From Anaerostipes rhamnosivorans (lineage in GTDB: Bacteria > Bacillota > Clostridia > Lachnospirales > Lachnospiraceae), in the NCBI RefSeq assembly GCF_005280655.1, contig NZ_CP040058.1:2332001-2396000 (forward strand): 64,000 nt of DNA, in the 5' to 3' direction. The notes below the pieces were generated by a model. That model made no database searches, was not told the DNA's origin, and saw only the letters and a list, made by a program, of their open reading frames with translations. The stretch's first letter is position 1, and every line of letters starts with the position of its first letter. Position numbers and translations under genes: made by a program. Below are positions 1-10,269 of the stretch, one piece after another.

Positions 1-1582
1 GATACTTGGCGAGCCTTTTTTTATTGCGCTGCTTGATGGCGTCATACTTTTTGCAGAAGTCTGCGTTGTCTGCCAACGGAAGGATCTTCTCAAACAGACG
101 GTAGTCTGAAAGAATGTCACCCCTGACATGTTCCTGAATCAGGTCGCACAGTTCCGGATTTGCCAGGGCAAGCCATCTTCTGTGGGTGATACCGTTGGTA
201 ATGGCAAGATACTTCTGAGGATAAATATTGTAGGAATCGTGGAACAGATTCGTTTTCAAAATGTCTCCGTGAAGTTGTGACACCCCGTTTACCCTGTGGC
301 AGACTGCCACGCACAGGTTGGCCATACGGATCTGGTTATTGCCGATGATGGACATATAGGCGATCTTCGCCTCGTCGTTTGGATAATAAGTCCTTAAGCG
401 CTCACAGTACTTCTGGTTCATGATGCAGATGATCTGATAGATCCTCGGCAGCAGAAGTTTGAACATATTTTCGTCCCAGCACTCCAGGGCTTCAGCCATG
501 ATCGTATGGTTCGTATAATTGAAGATCTGGCTTACAATATCCTCTGCTTCCTCCCATCCAAAGCCTTCCTCATCCATGAGGATCCTCATAAGTTCCGGAA
601 TGGCCAGGGTAGGATGGGTATCGTTGATCTGCACTGCGGCATACTCAGGCAGTGTATGGAGATCTCCTCTTTTTTCCTTGTGATTTTTCACCATGAGCTG
701 CATGGTCGCAGACGTCAGGAAGTAGAACTGTTTTAATCTTAAAAGTTTTCCCTGCATATGGTCATCTGCCGGATACAGCACCTTGGAGATTACCTCTGCA
801 AACTCTGAATCAGCAGAAGCCTTCTCATATCTTCCCTCATTAAAGGAGTGCAGGTCGAAATTCTGTTTGCTTCTTGCGCTCCAAAGTCTCAATGTAGCAG
901 GAGCGTTTGTCTTGTATCCCATCACTGGTACATCGTAAGGGACTGCAAGCACCGTATGATAGTTGTAATGCTCAATCTTTAATCCGTCCTCGGTCCAGTT
1001 TTCTTTGATCTCACCGTTAAAGCGAACCTCCATGGCAAGCTCCGGTCGTTCCACCTCCCATACAAAACCGTCTCTCAGCCAGTCATCCTCTACCTCTACC
1101 TGACTGCCGTCAATGATCTTCTGCTGGAACAGACCATATTCATAGCGGATACCGCATCCGATGGCCGGCAGGTTCAGTGTGGACAAGGAATCCAGGAAAC
1201 ATGCGGCCAAACGTCCCAATCCGCCGTTTCCAAGTCCAGGATCACTCTCCTCGTCTAAGATGTCATCGAAATCGATTCCCATCTTCTCAAACGCTTCTTT
1301 GTAGTCCTTAAAGACCCCGGAATTGATCAGGTTGTTGCTGTACGCTCTTCCCATAAGGAATTCTGCGGACATATAATATAACTTTTTCAGCCCCAGATCC
1401 TCTGTCTTCTTCCGGCTCTTTGTCCAGAGATGCATGATATCATCCCGAATGCAGCCAGCTCCGGCTTTATAAAGCTCATCCCTGGTTGCCTCCTCCAATG
1501 TTGTTCCGAAATTATTGTTCAGTTTGTTTTCAACATTGCTGATGATCTCCTGAACTTTGCTGTTATTGTTTACAATTTTCAT
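1..1582 (-). CDS. glgP: Glycogen/starch phosphorylase, 3' end outside window
   Basis: Releases glucose-1-phosphate from alpha-1,4-glucan ends with a PLP cofactor; cytosolic. I translated it by hand from the ATG at 1580-1582, which follows the RBS GAAAGGAG. About 527 codons are open to the window edge, against a usual length near 800-820 residues. Visible family motifs are MSAEFLMGR (residues 71-79), GLGNGGLGRLAACFLDS (116-132), GIRYEYGLFQQ (144-154) and the NDTHP active-site loop. The PLP-binding lysine lies in the missing C-terminal part. It is the last visible gene of the glg operon, 26 bp after glgA. The reading frame was confirmed at both ends of the visible part. Confidence 0.95.
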   Translation of the reverse strand, partial: MKIVNNNSKVQEIISNVENKLNNNFGTTLEEATRDELYKAGAGCIRDDIMHLWTKSRKKTEDLGLKKLYYMSAEFLMGRAYSNNLINSGVFKDYKEAFEKMGIDFDDILDEESDPGLGNGGLGRLAACFLDSLSTLNLPAIGCGIRYEYGLFQQKIIDGSQVEVEDDWLRDGFVWEVERPELAMEVRFNGEIKENWTEDGLKIEHYNYHTVLAVPYDVPVMGYKTNAPATLRLWSARSKQNFDLHSFNEGRYEKASADSEFAEVISKVLYPADDHMQGKLLRLKQFYFLTSATMQLMVKNHKEKRGDLHTLPEYAAVQINDTHPTLAIPELMRILMDEEGFGWEEAEDIVSQIFNYTNHTIMAEALECWDENMFKLLLPRIYQIICIMNQKYCERLRTYYPNDEAKIAYMSIIGNNQIRMANLCVAVCHRVNGVSQLHGDILKTNLFHDSYNIYPQKYLAITNGITHRRWLALANPELCDLIQEHVRGDILSDYRLFEKILPLADNADFCKKYDAIKQRNKKRLAKY

Positions 1583-1608
1583 CCTCTGTTGCTCCTTTCA
1601 CCAGTTGT

Positions 1609-3060
1609 CTAAAGAATGCTCTGGTATAATTCTAGATATTTTCTGGCTGATGACGCAAAACTATTGTCAGACTCCATCGCCCTTTGGATCAGGCCTTTCT
1701 TACGCTTTGGACTGCGCAGTGTATTCAATGCGTAACGGATGACTCCAAGCATCTCGTGTGCATTATAATTTCTGAAAGAAAATCCGTTTCCTGTCTCTTC
1801 AAATTCATTGTAGCTTTGAACCGTGTCACAAAGCCCACCTGTTTCACGGACGATCGGCAGAGTTCCATACCGAAGCGCGATCATCTGAGAAATACCGCAT
1901 GGTTCAAATTTGGAAGGCATAAGGAACAGGTCGCTGGCCGCATAAATCTGATGAGCCACCGCATTGTTGTATGCGATATATGAGCATACTCTACCCTTAT
2001 ACTTATTCTCCATAAAGCGGAAAAATTCTTCGTAATCATGGTCGCCGGTGCCTAACACAACGAAAGCAATATCCTCCGTACATATAAGTTCATCCAGAAT
2101 ATACTTAACTAGATCCAACCCCTTCTGTGCGGTCAGGCGGCTTACCATGCCTATGATCGGTACCCCCGGAGATATATTAAGCCCCAGGTCCCTGATCAGC
2201 TTTTCTTTGTTCTTCTTTTTCCCAGTCAGATCATCCTTGTTAAAATGATATTCCAGGTAAGGATCCGTCTCGGGATCAAACTCTTCTGTGTTGATGCCGT
2301 TTACGATTCCCCATGTATCCCACGCTCTGGCATTTAAGATACCTTCCAGCCGATAGGAGAATTCCGGAGTCTTGATCTCCTGTGCATAAGTCGGGCTGAC
2401 AGTGCTGATGCGGTCAGCGAACACAAGTGCCGCCTTCATAAAACTGGCACACTCATAGTTATGCATAAATTCCGGAGTATCATATCTCGGATCGATCCCC
2501 AGCCAGTGATGGAACGCGTCAAAACTGTACTCACCTTGATACATCATATTGTGGATCGTAAAGATCGTCCTTGCCCGTCCAATCTCCCAATGGCTGTACT
2601 GGGTTTTCAAAAGAAGCGGGATCAACCCGGTCTGCCAGTCATTGCAGTGCAGCACATCCGGAAGGAATCCGATCCTTCCGGCAGCCTCTACCACTGCCCG
2701 GCAGAAAAATGCATACTGCTCTCCTTCTGCGTCGCCGCCTCTGTAAACCGCATCGCCGAAATATTCTTCATTGTCTATAAAATAGTATGTGACATCGTTG
2801 AAAAACAATCCTTCAACTCCCACATAGACTTCTCTTCCTGCAAAATGAACAAAAAAGTCTGCCATATGCTTTGTCTGAGCTGCGTATTTATCTTTTATCT
2901 GACGGTGGAACGGCATCATGACTCTGGCATCCACCTGGAGCTTATTGAGCTCCTTAGGCAGAGTACCGATGACATCGGCAAGGCCTCCCAGCTTTACAAA
3001 GGGAGCGCATTCCGCTGCAACCATCAGTACATTCATCATACACTCATTCCTTTTATTCAT
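1609..3060 (-). CDS. glgA: Glycogen synthase (ADP-glucose, GT5)
   Basis: Extends alpha-1,4-glucan chains from ADP-glucose. The GT5 signature KLGGLADVIG lies near the N-terminus and the C-terminal donor-binding motif FEPCGISQMIALRYG is present; the length (about 480 residues) is normal. Two starts are credible. The ATG at 3060 overlaps the end of glgD by 8 bp and has AAGGGAG upstream. The ATG at 3039 has AAAAGGA upstream and gives the more typical N-terminus MMNVLMVAAE. The gene sits between glgD and glgP in the operon and consumes the product of GlgC/GlgD. Confidence 0.96.
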   Translation of the reverse strand: MNKRNECMMNVLMVAAECAPFVKLGGLADVIGTLPKELNKLQVDARVMMPFHRQIKDKYAAQTKHMADFFVHFAGREVYVGVEGLFFNDVTYYFIDNEEYFGDAVYRGGDAEGEQYAFFCRAVVEAAGRIGFLPDVLHCNDWQTGLIPLLLKTQYSHWEIGRARTIFTIHNMMYQGEYSFDAFHHWLGIDPRYDTPEFMHNYECASFMKAALVFADRISTVSPTYAQEIKTPEFSYRLEGILNARAWDTWGIVNGINTEEFDPETDPYLEYHFNKDDLTGKKKNKEKLIRDLGLNISPGVPIIGMVSRLTAQKGLDLVKYILDELICTEDIAFVVLGTGDHDYEEFFRFMENKYKGRVCSYIAYNNAVAHQIYAASDLFLMPSKFEPCGISQMIALRYGTLPIVRETGGLCDTVQSYNEFEETGNGFSFRNYNAHEMLGVIRYALNTLRSPKRKKGLIQRAMESDNSFASSARKYLELYQSIL

Positions 3061-4186
3061 TGACGCTGGCTCCCTTCGGTATAAACACCGGATGCTGTTT
3101 TGATCCGGATAAATGTGCGTTAGAATAGATCTTCACATGGCGGTCCATGATGGTATGGTTGATATCTGCACCTTTTCCGATAAATCCTTCTGCCATTACG
3201 ATGGAATTTTTGATCACCGCCCCCTTCTCGATCTGACATCCACGGAAGATCACAGAATTTTCAACAGTTCCGTCCACTTCACAGCCGCTGCTGATCAGGC
3301 TGTTGCTGATATTAGCCTCAATGCCGTAGCGGGCAGGAGCACTGTCGCTTGTCCTTGTATATATCTTATTCTTACCGAAAAACAGTTCTTTTTGCACGTC
3401 CTGTTTTAATAAATCCATATTGATGTTATAGTATGCCTCAACAGATGTAATGCATCCAACATACCCTTTATACTCATAACCCTGTATAAACAGACGGTCA
3501 AAGTTTGGAACGAGAACATCAAAGAAGAAATGCTTCCTGTTGTGAGAAACTGCTTCCTGGATGAAATCAATCAAAAGTTCCCGTTTCATGATATAGACAT
3601 CCATACTTTTCTTGCCGTAACGGTGTTTTGTCTCAGAATAACACATGTCAGTGATGCGTCCGCTCTCATCCGGTTTCAGGTAAACGCCGTCATAATCGCA
3701 GTTGGTAGCGTCATTACTGTTATCAAAATACATCATGGAAATGTCTGCTCCGCTCTCAATGTGCTTTTCCAGCATTTCATTAAAATCAGAGTTAAAGATC
3801 ACATAGGAACGCCCTAACAGAATATACGGCTCGGAGGCTTTCTTAAGAAATCCTAATGTTCCTCTCAGACCGTCCATAACACTGGCGTATTCGCCTGACC
3901 TTCCGCTTCCGGATATGTAAGGAGGGAATGTATAGAGTCCTCCGCGTTTTCTGTTAAGTCCCCAGTCCTTTCCTGATCCCACATGATCCATCAGAGAACT
4001 GTAGTTGTATCTTGTCATGATTCCGACATTTTTGATCGCAGAGTTTACCATATTGCTCAGGAGGAAATCTATGGTCCGATATCTTCCGCCTACCGGAAGA
4101 GCCGATAAGCTCCTGGTACGCACCAAATCCTGAAGTTTTCTGTTTTCTTCTCCTGCGTTTATGATTCCAAGCATTTGATTTTCCAT
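3053..4186 (-). CDS. glgD: Glucose-1-phosphate adenylyltransferase subunit GlgD
   Basis: Non-catalytic or regulatory partner of GlgC in Firmicutes ADP-glucose pyrophosphorylase. It is homologous to GlgC along its length (nucleotidyltransferase domain, then a left-handed beta-helix region after about residue 270). The glycine-rich GGxGxRL loop of GlgC is replaced by MLGIINAGEENRKLQDL, so catalysis by this subunit is unlikely. The fold motif VGGRYRTIDFLLSN is kept. It starts 14 bp after glgC, with a GGGAGG RBS, and overlaps glgA at its end. By family knowledge it should form a heterotetramer with GlgC. Confidence 0.95.
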   Translation of the reverse strand: MENQMLGIINAGEENRKLQDLVRTRSLSALPVGGRYRTIDFLLSNMVNSAIKNVGIMTRYNYSSLMDHVGSGKDWGLNRKRGGLYTFPPYISGSGRSGEYASVMDGLRGTLGFLKKASEPYILLGRSYVIFNSDFNEMLEKHIESGADISMMYFDNSNDATNCDYDGVYLKPDESGRITDMCYSETKHRYGKKSMDVYIMKRELLIDFIQEAVSHNRKHFFFDVLVPNFDRLFIQGYEYKGYVGCITSVEAYYNINMDLLKQDVQKELFFGKNKIYTRTSDSAPARYGIEANISNSLISSGCEVDGTVENSVIFRGCQIEKGAVIKNSIVMAEGFIGKGADINHTIMDRHVKIYSNAHLSGSKQHPVFIPKGASVNE

Positions 4187-4199
4187 AGTTTCTACCTCC

Positions 4200-5384
4200 C
4201 TAGTGTAAAATAGATTCCGGATAGATCATTGCACCATCCTCAACGACTGCATCTTCCAGTACCACACTGTGATAGCCGATGACGGTAACCTCGTTGCCCT
4301 CTCCGACTTTGCTTCCTTCTTCCACAACAACTTCTTCGTCAATGATCGCTTTGTTGATCTCGCTGTTTTCCCGGACGATGGAATCCTTCATAATGACACT
4401 GTTCTTTACGACAGCTCCCTTTCCGATCTTTACGCCGGAATGGATGACACAGTTTTCCACCGTTCCTTCAATGAAAGAACCATCTGCAATGATGCTCTTT
4501 TTCACACTGGCACCCTCTGCTATGTAATGAGGAGGAAGTCCATAAGTCCTTGTGTAGACTTTCAGCTTGTCATCATTTAAGTTGAGCTGAGGATTTTCTT
4601 CCAATAGTTCCATGTTTGCTTCCCAAAGGCTGGAGATCGTTCCTACATCTCTCCAGTATCCGTCAAAGCTGTAAGCATACATCTTCTTTCCTTCCTCCAG
4701 CATTCTCGGAATGATATTCTTTCCGAAATCATGCTCGGAATCCGGATCATTGGCATCATCGATCAAATACTGGCGGATCAATTTCCATTTGAACACATAA
4801 ATACCCATGGATGCTTTTGTGCTCTTTGGATGAGCCGGTTTTTCCTCAAACTCCTCGATCTTATTTTCCTCGTCCGTATTCATGATACCAAAACGCTTTG
4901 CTTCCTCCAATGTAACTTCCAGCACAGAGATTGTACAGTCCGCGCCTTTTTTCTTATGGTAGTTCAGCATTTTCTGATAATCCATGCAGCAGATCTGGTC
5001 ACCAGATAAAACAATGATATGGTCTGGATCGTAATTATCAATAAAGTTGATATTCTGGTAGATGGCATCGGCAGTTCCCCGGTACCAGTTACCTTGTTCT
5101 CCTCTTACATACGGAGGAAGGACAAAAGCGCCTCCGTTCATATTGTCCAGGTCCCAGAACCCTCCGGTTCCGATATATGAATTCAGTTCCAAAGGCTCAT
5201 ACTGAGTCAGGACACCCACAGTATCAATTCCTGAATTCGCGCAGTTGGATAACGGAAAATCTATAATCTTGTATTTACCGCCGTAGGGAACAGCAGGCTT
5301 TGCCTTCTTCTGGGTCAACGCAAATAATCGGCTTCCCTGGCCGCCTGCCAGCAACATTGCCACACACTCTTTTTTTGTAATCAT
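4200..5384 (-). CDS. glgC: Glucose-1-phosphate adenylyltransferase catalytic subunit
   Basis: Makes ADP-glucose from ATP and glucose-1-phosphate, the committed step of glycogen synthesis. It has the nucleotide-binding loop [10 protein letters not shown], the motif [19 protein letters not shown], the catalytic-site segment LSGDQ and a C-terminal beta-helix of hexapeptide-like repeats. I chose the ATG at 5384 because AAGGAGG lies 6 nt upstream; an upstream in-frame GTG at 5402 would place that RBS inside the gene. It follows glgB by 23 bp in the same operon. Confidence 0.97.
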   Translation of the reverse strand: MITKKECVAMLLAGGQGSRLFALTQKKAKPAVPYGGKYKIIDFPLSNCANSGIDTVGVLTQYEPLELNSYIGTGGFWDLDNMNGGAFVLPPYVRGEQGNWYRGTADAIYQNINFIDNYDPDHIIVLSGDQICCMDYQKMLNYHKKKGADCTISVLEVTLEEAKRFGIMNTDEENKIEEFEEKPAHPKSTKASMGIYVFKWKLIRQYLIDDANDPDSEHDFGKNIIPRMLEEGKKMYAYSFDGYWRDVGTISSLWEANMELLEENPQLNLNDDKLKVYTRTYGLPPHYIAEGASVKKSIIADGSFIEGTVENCVIHSGVKIGKGAVVKNSVIMKDSIVRENSEINKAIIDEEVVVEEGSKVGEGNEVTVIGYHSVVLEDAVVEDGAMIYPESILH

Positions 5385-5407
5385 AGTTTTCCTCCTTCTC
5401 ACAATGC

Positions 5408-7690
5408 CTAATTTGTTTCTTTTTTATCTGCACTCTTCGATGCTGTTGTCTTTTTAGTGGATTCTACAGTCTGCTGTTTTCCTTCTTTTTTGGTCTCCTC
5501 CTTCTTAGATTTTTGTTTATCATTTGTTGCTTGTTCTGCTTTCTTTTCTGTCTTCTCCACTTTTTTCACCGTAGCTGATCTTGGAGTTTCTTTTTTCTCC
5601 GCTGCCGGTTTTGCGGTCTTTGTAATTTCTTCTTTTACCGCTGCCGGTTTTGCGGCCTCCTTTTTCTCAGGTGTTTTTACTGTCTCAGCCTTTGTTTGTT
5701 CTGGCGCCTTCGACGCTGTCTTCTTGGCTGTTGTCTTCTTTGGCTCCGCCTTCTTTTTAGCCGGTGTATCTTCCAGCGTATATTTATACATAACGACACT
5801 GAGCGGCTTTAATGAAAGTACCGCATAGTGCTCGTAGGCGTTTCTCTTTCCTTTGATCTTCTTTTTGCGCACTTTTGCTGACTTCTGGCTGACTTCTCCA
5901 TCTCCTCCGAACGCCTTCTCGCTGCTGTCCAAAATCTTGGTTAGTTTGCCGTCCTTCGGCATCGGGATGTGATATTTATCCCATTCGACCGGTGTAAAGT
6001 TGCAGACACAAACGATCTGTTCCTGAGGTTTCCCTCTGCGTTTTTTTGATTTTCTGATAAATGCCACCACACTGTGGTCCGCATCCTTCTGGAGCAGCCA
6101 CTCAAAGCCCTCCGGTTTGTTGTCTAATTCATAGAGCGCCGGTTCTTTGCGGTAAAGCTCGTTTAAGTTTGCCACATACTCATTCATCGTTCTGTGGGTC
6201 TCATACTCATCGATCAGGAACCAGTCTAATTCTTCCTTGTCTCTCCATTCTACAAACTGTGCAAAGTCATCTCCCATAAAGAGCAGCTTCTTACCGGGAT
6301 GTGCGTACATAAATCCATATAGCGTTTTCAGTGACGCAAACTTCTGCTCGTATTCTCCAAACATCTTATTGATCATAGAGCCTTTTCCGTGCACGACTTC
6401 ATCATGGGAATACGGCAGGATATAATTTTCACTGTAAGCATAATCCATGGAGAATACGATTGCTCCGTGGTTCTCTTTGCGGAACAGAGAATCAAGCTCC
6501 ATATAATAGAGAGAGTCATGCATATATCCCATGTTCCACTTATATGTAAATCCAAGTCCTTCCTCGTCATCAATGTCGCTGGTCACCTTCGGATAGGCTG
6601 TTGATTCTTCCGCAACCGTAATGAACCCGTCAAAGTTGGAGCGCATGGTACGATTTAAATTCTTCAGAAAATCTACTGCCTCGTAGTTGATATTTGTTCC
6701 GTCTTCATTCGGTACAAATTCTCCTGGTTTCTTCCCGAAATCCAGATACAGCATGGCGCTGACCGCATCGATCCGAATACCGTCAATGTGGTATTTCTCC
6801 GCAAAAAATACAGCACTGGAGATCAAGAAACTCTGTACTTCCGGTTTGCCGTAGTTGAACAGCAGTGTCCCCCAATCCGGCTGGCTTCCTTTTCTCGGAT
6901 CCGCATGATCGTAAATGTGAGATCCGTCAAACAATGCAAGACCATGTTCATCTCTAGGAAAATGAGCCGGAACCCAGTCTAAGATCACGCCGATATCTGC
7001 TCTGTGGAGCTTGTCAATAAAATACATAAAATCTTCTGGCGTTCCATAGCGTGAAGTTACAGAGTAGTAACCTGTCACCTGGTATCCCCAGGACAGATCA
7101 TAAGGATATTCTGTCACCGGCATCAACTCTACATGGGTATATCCCATCTTTTGCAGATACGGTACAAGCATGTCCGCAATCTCACGGTAATTATAAAACT
7201 CCCTGTCTTCCTCTTTCGGCATCTTCCATGTGCCCAAGTGCATCTCATAGACAGACATAGGCTGGCTTACATCCTGCTTTTTCTTTCTGCGGCTTATAAA
7301 CCGCTTGTCCCTCCAGGAGAAACCATCCAGTTCATCCCAGACCACAGATGCAGTGTCAGGCCTGTTCTCAGAATGGAACGCAAACGGATCGCTTTTGTAT
7401 CTGCATCTGCCGTCCATACCCTCCACGTAATATTTATATAAATCGCCTTTTTCCAGTCCTTCAACCTGGATGGAATAAATCCCTTTTTCCGTCTGCTTCA
7501 TCGGATGTGACAGTGGATTCCACTGGTTAAAGTCTCCGACCAGGCTGACAGATTTCGCATTGGGAGCCCATACTACAAACTCGTGGGCATCCGCTTCCTT
7601 CAAGTAGTGGCATCCAAACATTAAATATGCTTTCTGCGCTTTTCCCGTCTGAAATAAATATAAGTCCTCTTTACTAATGTTTGTTTCCAT
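5408..7690 (-). CDS. glgB: 1,4-alpha-glucan branching enzyme with long Lys/Ala/Pro-rich tail
   Basis: GH13 branching enzyme that introduces alpha-1,6 branches into glycogen. An N-terminal CBM48-like domain (about residues 25-115) is followed by the barrel with nucleophile motif GIRIDAV (about 303-309), acid/base AEES (about 358) and SHDE (about 427). The catalytic protein should end near residue 640. The remaining 120 residues or so are a low-complexity, highly basic region of Lys, Ala, Pro, Glu and Thr (e.g. [14 protein letters not shown]) resembling histone H1-like tails. The start has GGAGGAGG upstream. It is the first gene of the glg operon. Confidence 0.95.
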   Translation of the reverse strand: METNISKEDLYLFQTGKAQKAYLMFGCHYLKEADAHEFVVWAPNAKSVSLVGDFNQWNPLSHPMKQTEKGIYSIQVEGLEKGDLYKYYVEGMDGRCRYKSDPFAFHSENRPDTASVVWDELDGFSWRDKRFISRRKKKQDVSQPMSVYEMHLGTWKMPKEEDREFYNYREIADMLVPYLQKMGYTHVELMPVTEYPYDLSWGYQVTGYYSVTSRYGTPEDFMYFIDKLHRADIGVILDWVPAHFPRDEHGLALFDGSHIYDHADPRKGSQPDWGTLLFNYGKPEVQSFLISSAVFFAEKYHIDGIRIDAVSAMLYLDFGKKPGEFVPNEDGTNINYEAVDFLKNLNRTMRSNFDGFITVAEESTAYPKVTSDIDDEEGLGFTYKWNMGYMHDSLYYMELDSLFRKENHGAIVFSMDYAYSENYILPYSHDEVVHGKGSMINKMFGEYEQKFASLKTLYGFMYAHPGKKLLFMGDDFAQFVEWRDKEELDWFLIDEYETHRTMNEYVANLNELYRKEPALYELDNKPEGFEWLLQKDADHSVVAFIRKSKKRRGKPQEQIVCVCNFTPVEWDKYHIPMPKDGKLTKILDSSEKAFGGDGEVSQKSAKVRKKKIKGKRNAYEHYAVLSLKPLSVVMYKYTLEDTPAKKKAEPKKTTAKKTASKAPEQTKAETVKTPEKKEAAKPAAVKEEITKTAKPAAEKKETPRSATVKKVEKTEKKAEQATNDKQKSKKEETKKEGKQQTVESTKKTTASKSADKKETN

Positions 7691-7891
7691 GGGATATATC
7701 CTCCTCCTTCAAATACATAATAATTATTATATGTACAAGCTCATAAAAAAAGTGCAAATTTCACCATTTTGTCCTTGCAAATGGTCAAAATCACACTTCC
7801 TAATCTACTTAAAAAAAATTTCTGTATAACTAGAACGTAACCGATGCTGTCCTTTACAAGATCAAATTGCTGACATCTGTTTCATAAACCT

Positions 7892-7921
7892 ATTATAACA
7901 TAAAAAGGGGACTTTATACAA
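7892..7921 (-). promoter_or_regulatory. Candidate promoter of the glg operon
   Basis: On the minus strand, TTGTAT (7916-7921) and TATAAT (7892-7897) are separated by 18 bp. The start of transcription would be near 7885, leaving a leader of about 195 nt before glgB. The -35 box is weak, so this is a sequence-only prediction. Confidence 0.45.
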
Positions 7922-7983
7922 CAAATTGTACAAAATTTAATACACTTTTCCCGTCCTTTTTTTGTTAATTTTGAAAACCTCAA

Positions 7984-8027
7984 TTTTGCACTTTTTGTTA
8001 CATACGGCTGCATCAAAAAGTGCAAAA
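7984..8027. repeat. Perfect 14-bp inverted repeat abutting the ilvA terminator
   Basis: TTTTGCACTTTTTG (7984-7997) and CAAAAAGTGCAAAA (8014-8027) are exact inverted copies around a 16-bp spacer. The right arm shares its A-run with the neighbouring terminator. A further AAAAAGTGCAAA copy lies near 7746-7757. Together they occupy the 404-bp gene-free interval between ilvA and glgB, which otherwise shows only AT-rich sequence and the candidate glg promoter. It may be an operator or a second terminator-like hairpin; the function is unknown. Confidence 0.7.
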
Positions 8028-8062
8028 AAACAGTTTCTGTCTTTAACGGAAACTGTTTTTTT
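8024..8062 (-). terminator. Intrinsic terminator after ilvA
   Basis: AAAAAAACAGTTTC and GAAACTGTTTTTTT pair perfectly (14 bp) around an 11-bp loop, ending in a run of seven T on either strand. It lies 33 bp past the ilvA stop and would end the plsX-rnc-smc-ftsY-ilvA transcript. Confidence 0.85.
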
Positions 8063-8094
8063 GAAAACTCTCAATTTATCATTTGTTAAAACTG

Positions 8095-9312
8095 TTAGAA
8101 TACACTTTTTGAACTCCTGATCTCAGGTTTATATCCGGTGTCCTGTAGTGCTTTGATGATCTTATTTTTATGTTCGGTGCCAAAGGCCTCCATCGTGATC
8201 GTCAGCTCCACTGCACTGTTCCTGTTAATGCTGACAAACTGGTTATGTTCCAATTTTACAATGTTGCCCTGGGCCTGTGATATGACCTTGGAGACCCTTG
8301 TGAGTTCTCCCGGTTTATCCGGCAGGAAAACAGAAACTGTGAAAATACGGTCTCTGATGATCAGCCCATGCTGTACCAAAGAAGCAATTGTGATCACGTC
8401 CATATTGCCGCCGCTGATGATCGGGACAACTTTTTTTCCTTCGGCTTTTAAGTGCTTTAATGCAGCAATGGTCAGAAGGCCTGAATTCTCCGCAAGCATT
8501 TTGTGGTTTTCCAGAAGGTCCAAAAAGCACGGGATCAATTCCTCATCTTCCACTGTGATGATATCATCGATATTATTCTGTATGTACGGAAAAATCTTTT
8601 TCCCAGGAGTCTGCACGGCTGTACCATCGGCGATAGTATTTACATGGTCGCAGGAGATCACTTTCCCCGCTTCCAGGGATGCCTTCATACACGCTGCCCC
8701 TGCAGGTTCTACACCGATCACCTTGATCTTAGGATTCAAGAGCTTGGCAAGTGTTGAGACACCGGTCGCAAGGCCGCCCCCGCCAATAGGCACAAGGATA
8801 TAATCTACTGTAGGAAGTTCTTTAAAAATGTCCATGGCGATGGTTCCCTGTCCGGTCGCCACTTCCAGGTCGTCAAACGGATGCACAAAGGTAAAACCTT
8901 TATCTTCGGCAAGCTTCAGCGCGTGATCGCATGCCTCATCGTAAACATCTCCGTGGAGGACTACTTTAGCTCCCAGATCCTTTGTACGGTTTACTTTCAA
9001 AAGCGGAGTCGTAGTCGGCATGACGATGGTGGCCTTCACTCCCTGTCTCTTTGCCGCCAGGGCCACTCCCTGTGCATGGTTTCCCGCCGAAGCGGTGATC
9101 AGTCCTTTTGCCTTTTCTTCTTCATTCAAAGTGCTGATCTTATAATAAGCGCCGCGGATCTTATAGGCCCCTGTTAACTGCATGTTTTCCGGTTTTAAAT
9201 AAACCAGGTTTCCTGTCTGCTCAGAAAAGTATTCACTTTTCATCAGCTTTGTGGGCAGAACGATCTCTTGTACCTTATCGTACGCTTTTTCAAACTTGTT
9301 TAATGTTAACAT
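8095..9312 (-). CDS. ilvA: Threonine ammonia-lyase with C-terminal ACT domain
   Basis: PLP enzyme turning threonine into 2-oxobutanoate and ammonia, for isoleucine synthesis or propionate/butyrate-linked catabolism. The PLP lysine is K51 in LTGAYKIRGAYY; SAGNHAQG (75-82) and the phosphate-binding GGGGLATG loop (about 178) are present. Residues from about 325 form a single ACT domain. The length of 405 matches the short ACT-bearing form. The ATG follows the ftsY stop codon directly, with AGAGGAG upstream, so it is translationally linked to ftsY, which is an unusual neighbour for ilvA. Confidence 0.94.
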   Translation of the reverse strand: MLTLNKFEKAYDKVQEIVLPTKLMKSEYFSEQTGNLVYLKPENMQLTGAYKIRGAYYKISTLNEEEKAKGLITASAGNHAQGVALAAKRQGVKATIVMPTTTPLLKVNRTKDLGAKVVLHGDVYDEACDHALKLAEDKGFTFVHPFDDLEVATGQGTIAMDIFKELPTVDYILVPIGGGGLATGVSTLAKLLNPKIKVIGVEPAGAACMKASLEAGKVISCDHVNTIADGTAVQTPGKKIFPYIQNNIDDIITVEDEELIPCFLDLLENHKMLAENSGLLTIAALKHLKAEGKKVVPIISGGNMDVITIASLVQHGLIIRDRIFTVSVFLPDKPGELTRVSKVISQAQGNIVKLEHNQFVSINRNSAVELTITMEAFGTEHKNKIIKALQDTGYKPEIRSSKSVF

Positions 9313-10245
9313 CTATTCATCTCCTCTATCAAACAGTGCATTCACAAACATATCCGGATCGAACGGCTGCAGGTCATCCACCTGTTCGCCGATACCGATA
9401 TACTTCACCGGAATTCCCAACTCTGCCTGGATCGCTATGGCGATCCCTCCTTTTGCTGTCCCGTCTAATTTGGTCAGAATAATACCAGAGATGTCCGTTG
9501 CCTCTTTAAACTGTTTTGCCTGCGCAAGAGCATTCTGTCCCGTGGTTCCGTCCAGAACGATCAGAGTCTCCTTATACGCTTCCGGGTATTCCCGTTCTAC
9601 GATGCGGTTGATCTTTTTAAGCTCATCCATCAGGTTCTTTTTATTGTGAAGCCTTCCCGCCGTGTCGCAAAGAAGCACATCCACATTCCTTGCTTTCGCC
9701 GCAGAGACCGCGTCAAATACCACAGCTGCCGGATCTGCGCCTTCCGCCTGGCTGATGATATCCACGCCTGCGCGCACAGACCACTCCTTCAGCTGTTCGA
9801 TGGCGCCTGCCCGAAACGTATCCGCCGCTGCCATCATGACCTTCTTACCCTCGCCTTTCAGCAGGGAAGCCATCTTACCAACGGATGTAGTTTTACCAAC
9901 ACCATTGACACCAATGACTAAGACCACACTTTTCTTATCTTTAAAATCATAAGCCTCGTCCCCGAGCTTCATCTGCTCTTTGATGGAATCTATGAGGACC
10001 TGCCTGCATTCCTCAGGCTCCTTGATCTTTTCTTCTTTGACTTTTTGTTTCAGATTCTCAATGATACTCATGGTCGTATCAATTCCCATGTCACTCATGA
10101 TCATGATCTCTTCCAGCTCTTCGTAGAAATCATCATCAATGCTGGAAAAGCCTTTAAAAATAGAATCAAACCCTGAAGCTATATTGTCTCTGGTCTTTGT
10201 AAGCCCCTCTGCCAGTCTGCTAAAGAATCCTTTCTTTTCTGCCAT
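9313..10245 (-). CDS. ftsY: Signal recognition particle receptor FtsY
   Basis: Membrane-associated SRP GTPase that receives ribosome-nascent chain complexes from Ffh and hands them to SecYEG. It has a short N-terminal region and a four-helix N domain, then the G domain with GVNGVGKTT (112-120), DTAGR and [10 protein letters not shown]. The long acidic A domain of enterobacterial FtsY is absent, as usual in Firmicutes. It lies 24 bp downstream of smc and abuts ilvA. Confidence 0.97.
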   Translation of the reverse strand: MAEKKGFFSRLAEGLTKTRDNIASGFDSIFKGFSSIDDDFYEELEEIMIMSDMGIDTTMSIIENLKQKVKEEKIKEPEECRQVLIDSIKEQMKLGDEAYDFKDKKSVVLVIGVNGVGKTTSVGKMASLLKGEGKKVMMAAADTFRAGAIEQLKEWSVRAGVDIISQAEGADPAAVVFDAVSAAKARNVDVLLCDTAGRLHNKKNLMDELKKINRIVEREYPEAYKETLIVLDGTTGQNALAQAKQFKEATDISGIILTKLDGTAKGGIAIAIQAELGIPVKYIGIGEQVDDLQPFDPDMFVNALFDRGDE

Positions 10246-10269
10246 TTTAAATCTCCTTCCCGTCTTCGT

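Noticed and set aside
5384..5402. Longer glgC start at the GTG at 5402
   Set aside because: The AAGGAGG that serves the ATG at 5384 lies inside this extension.
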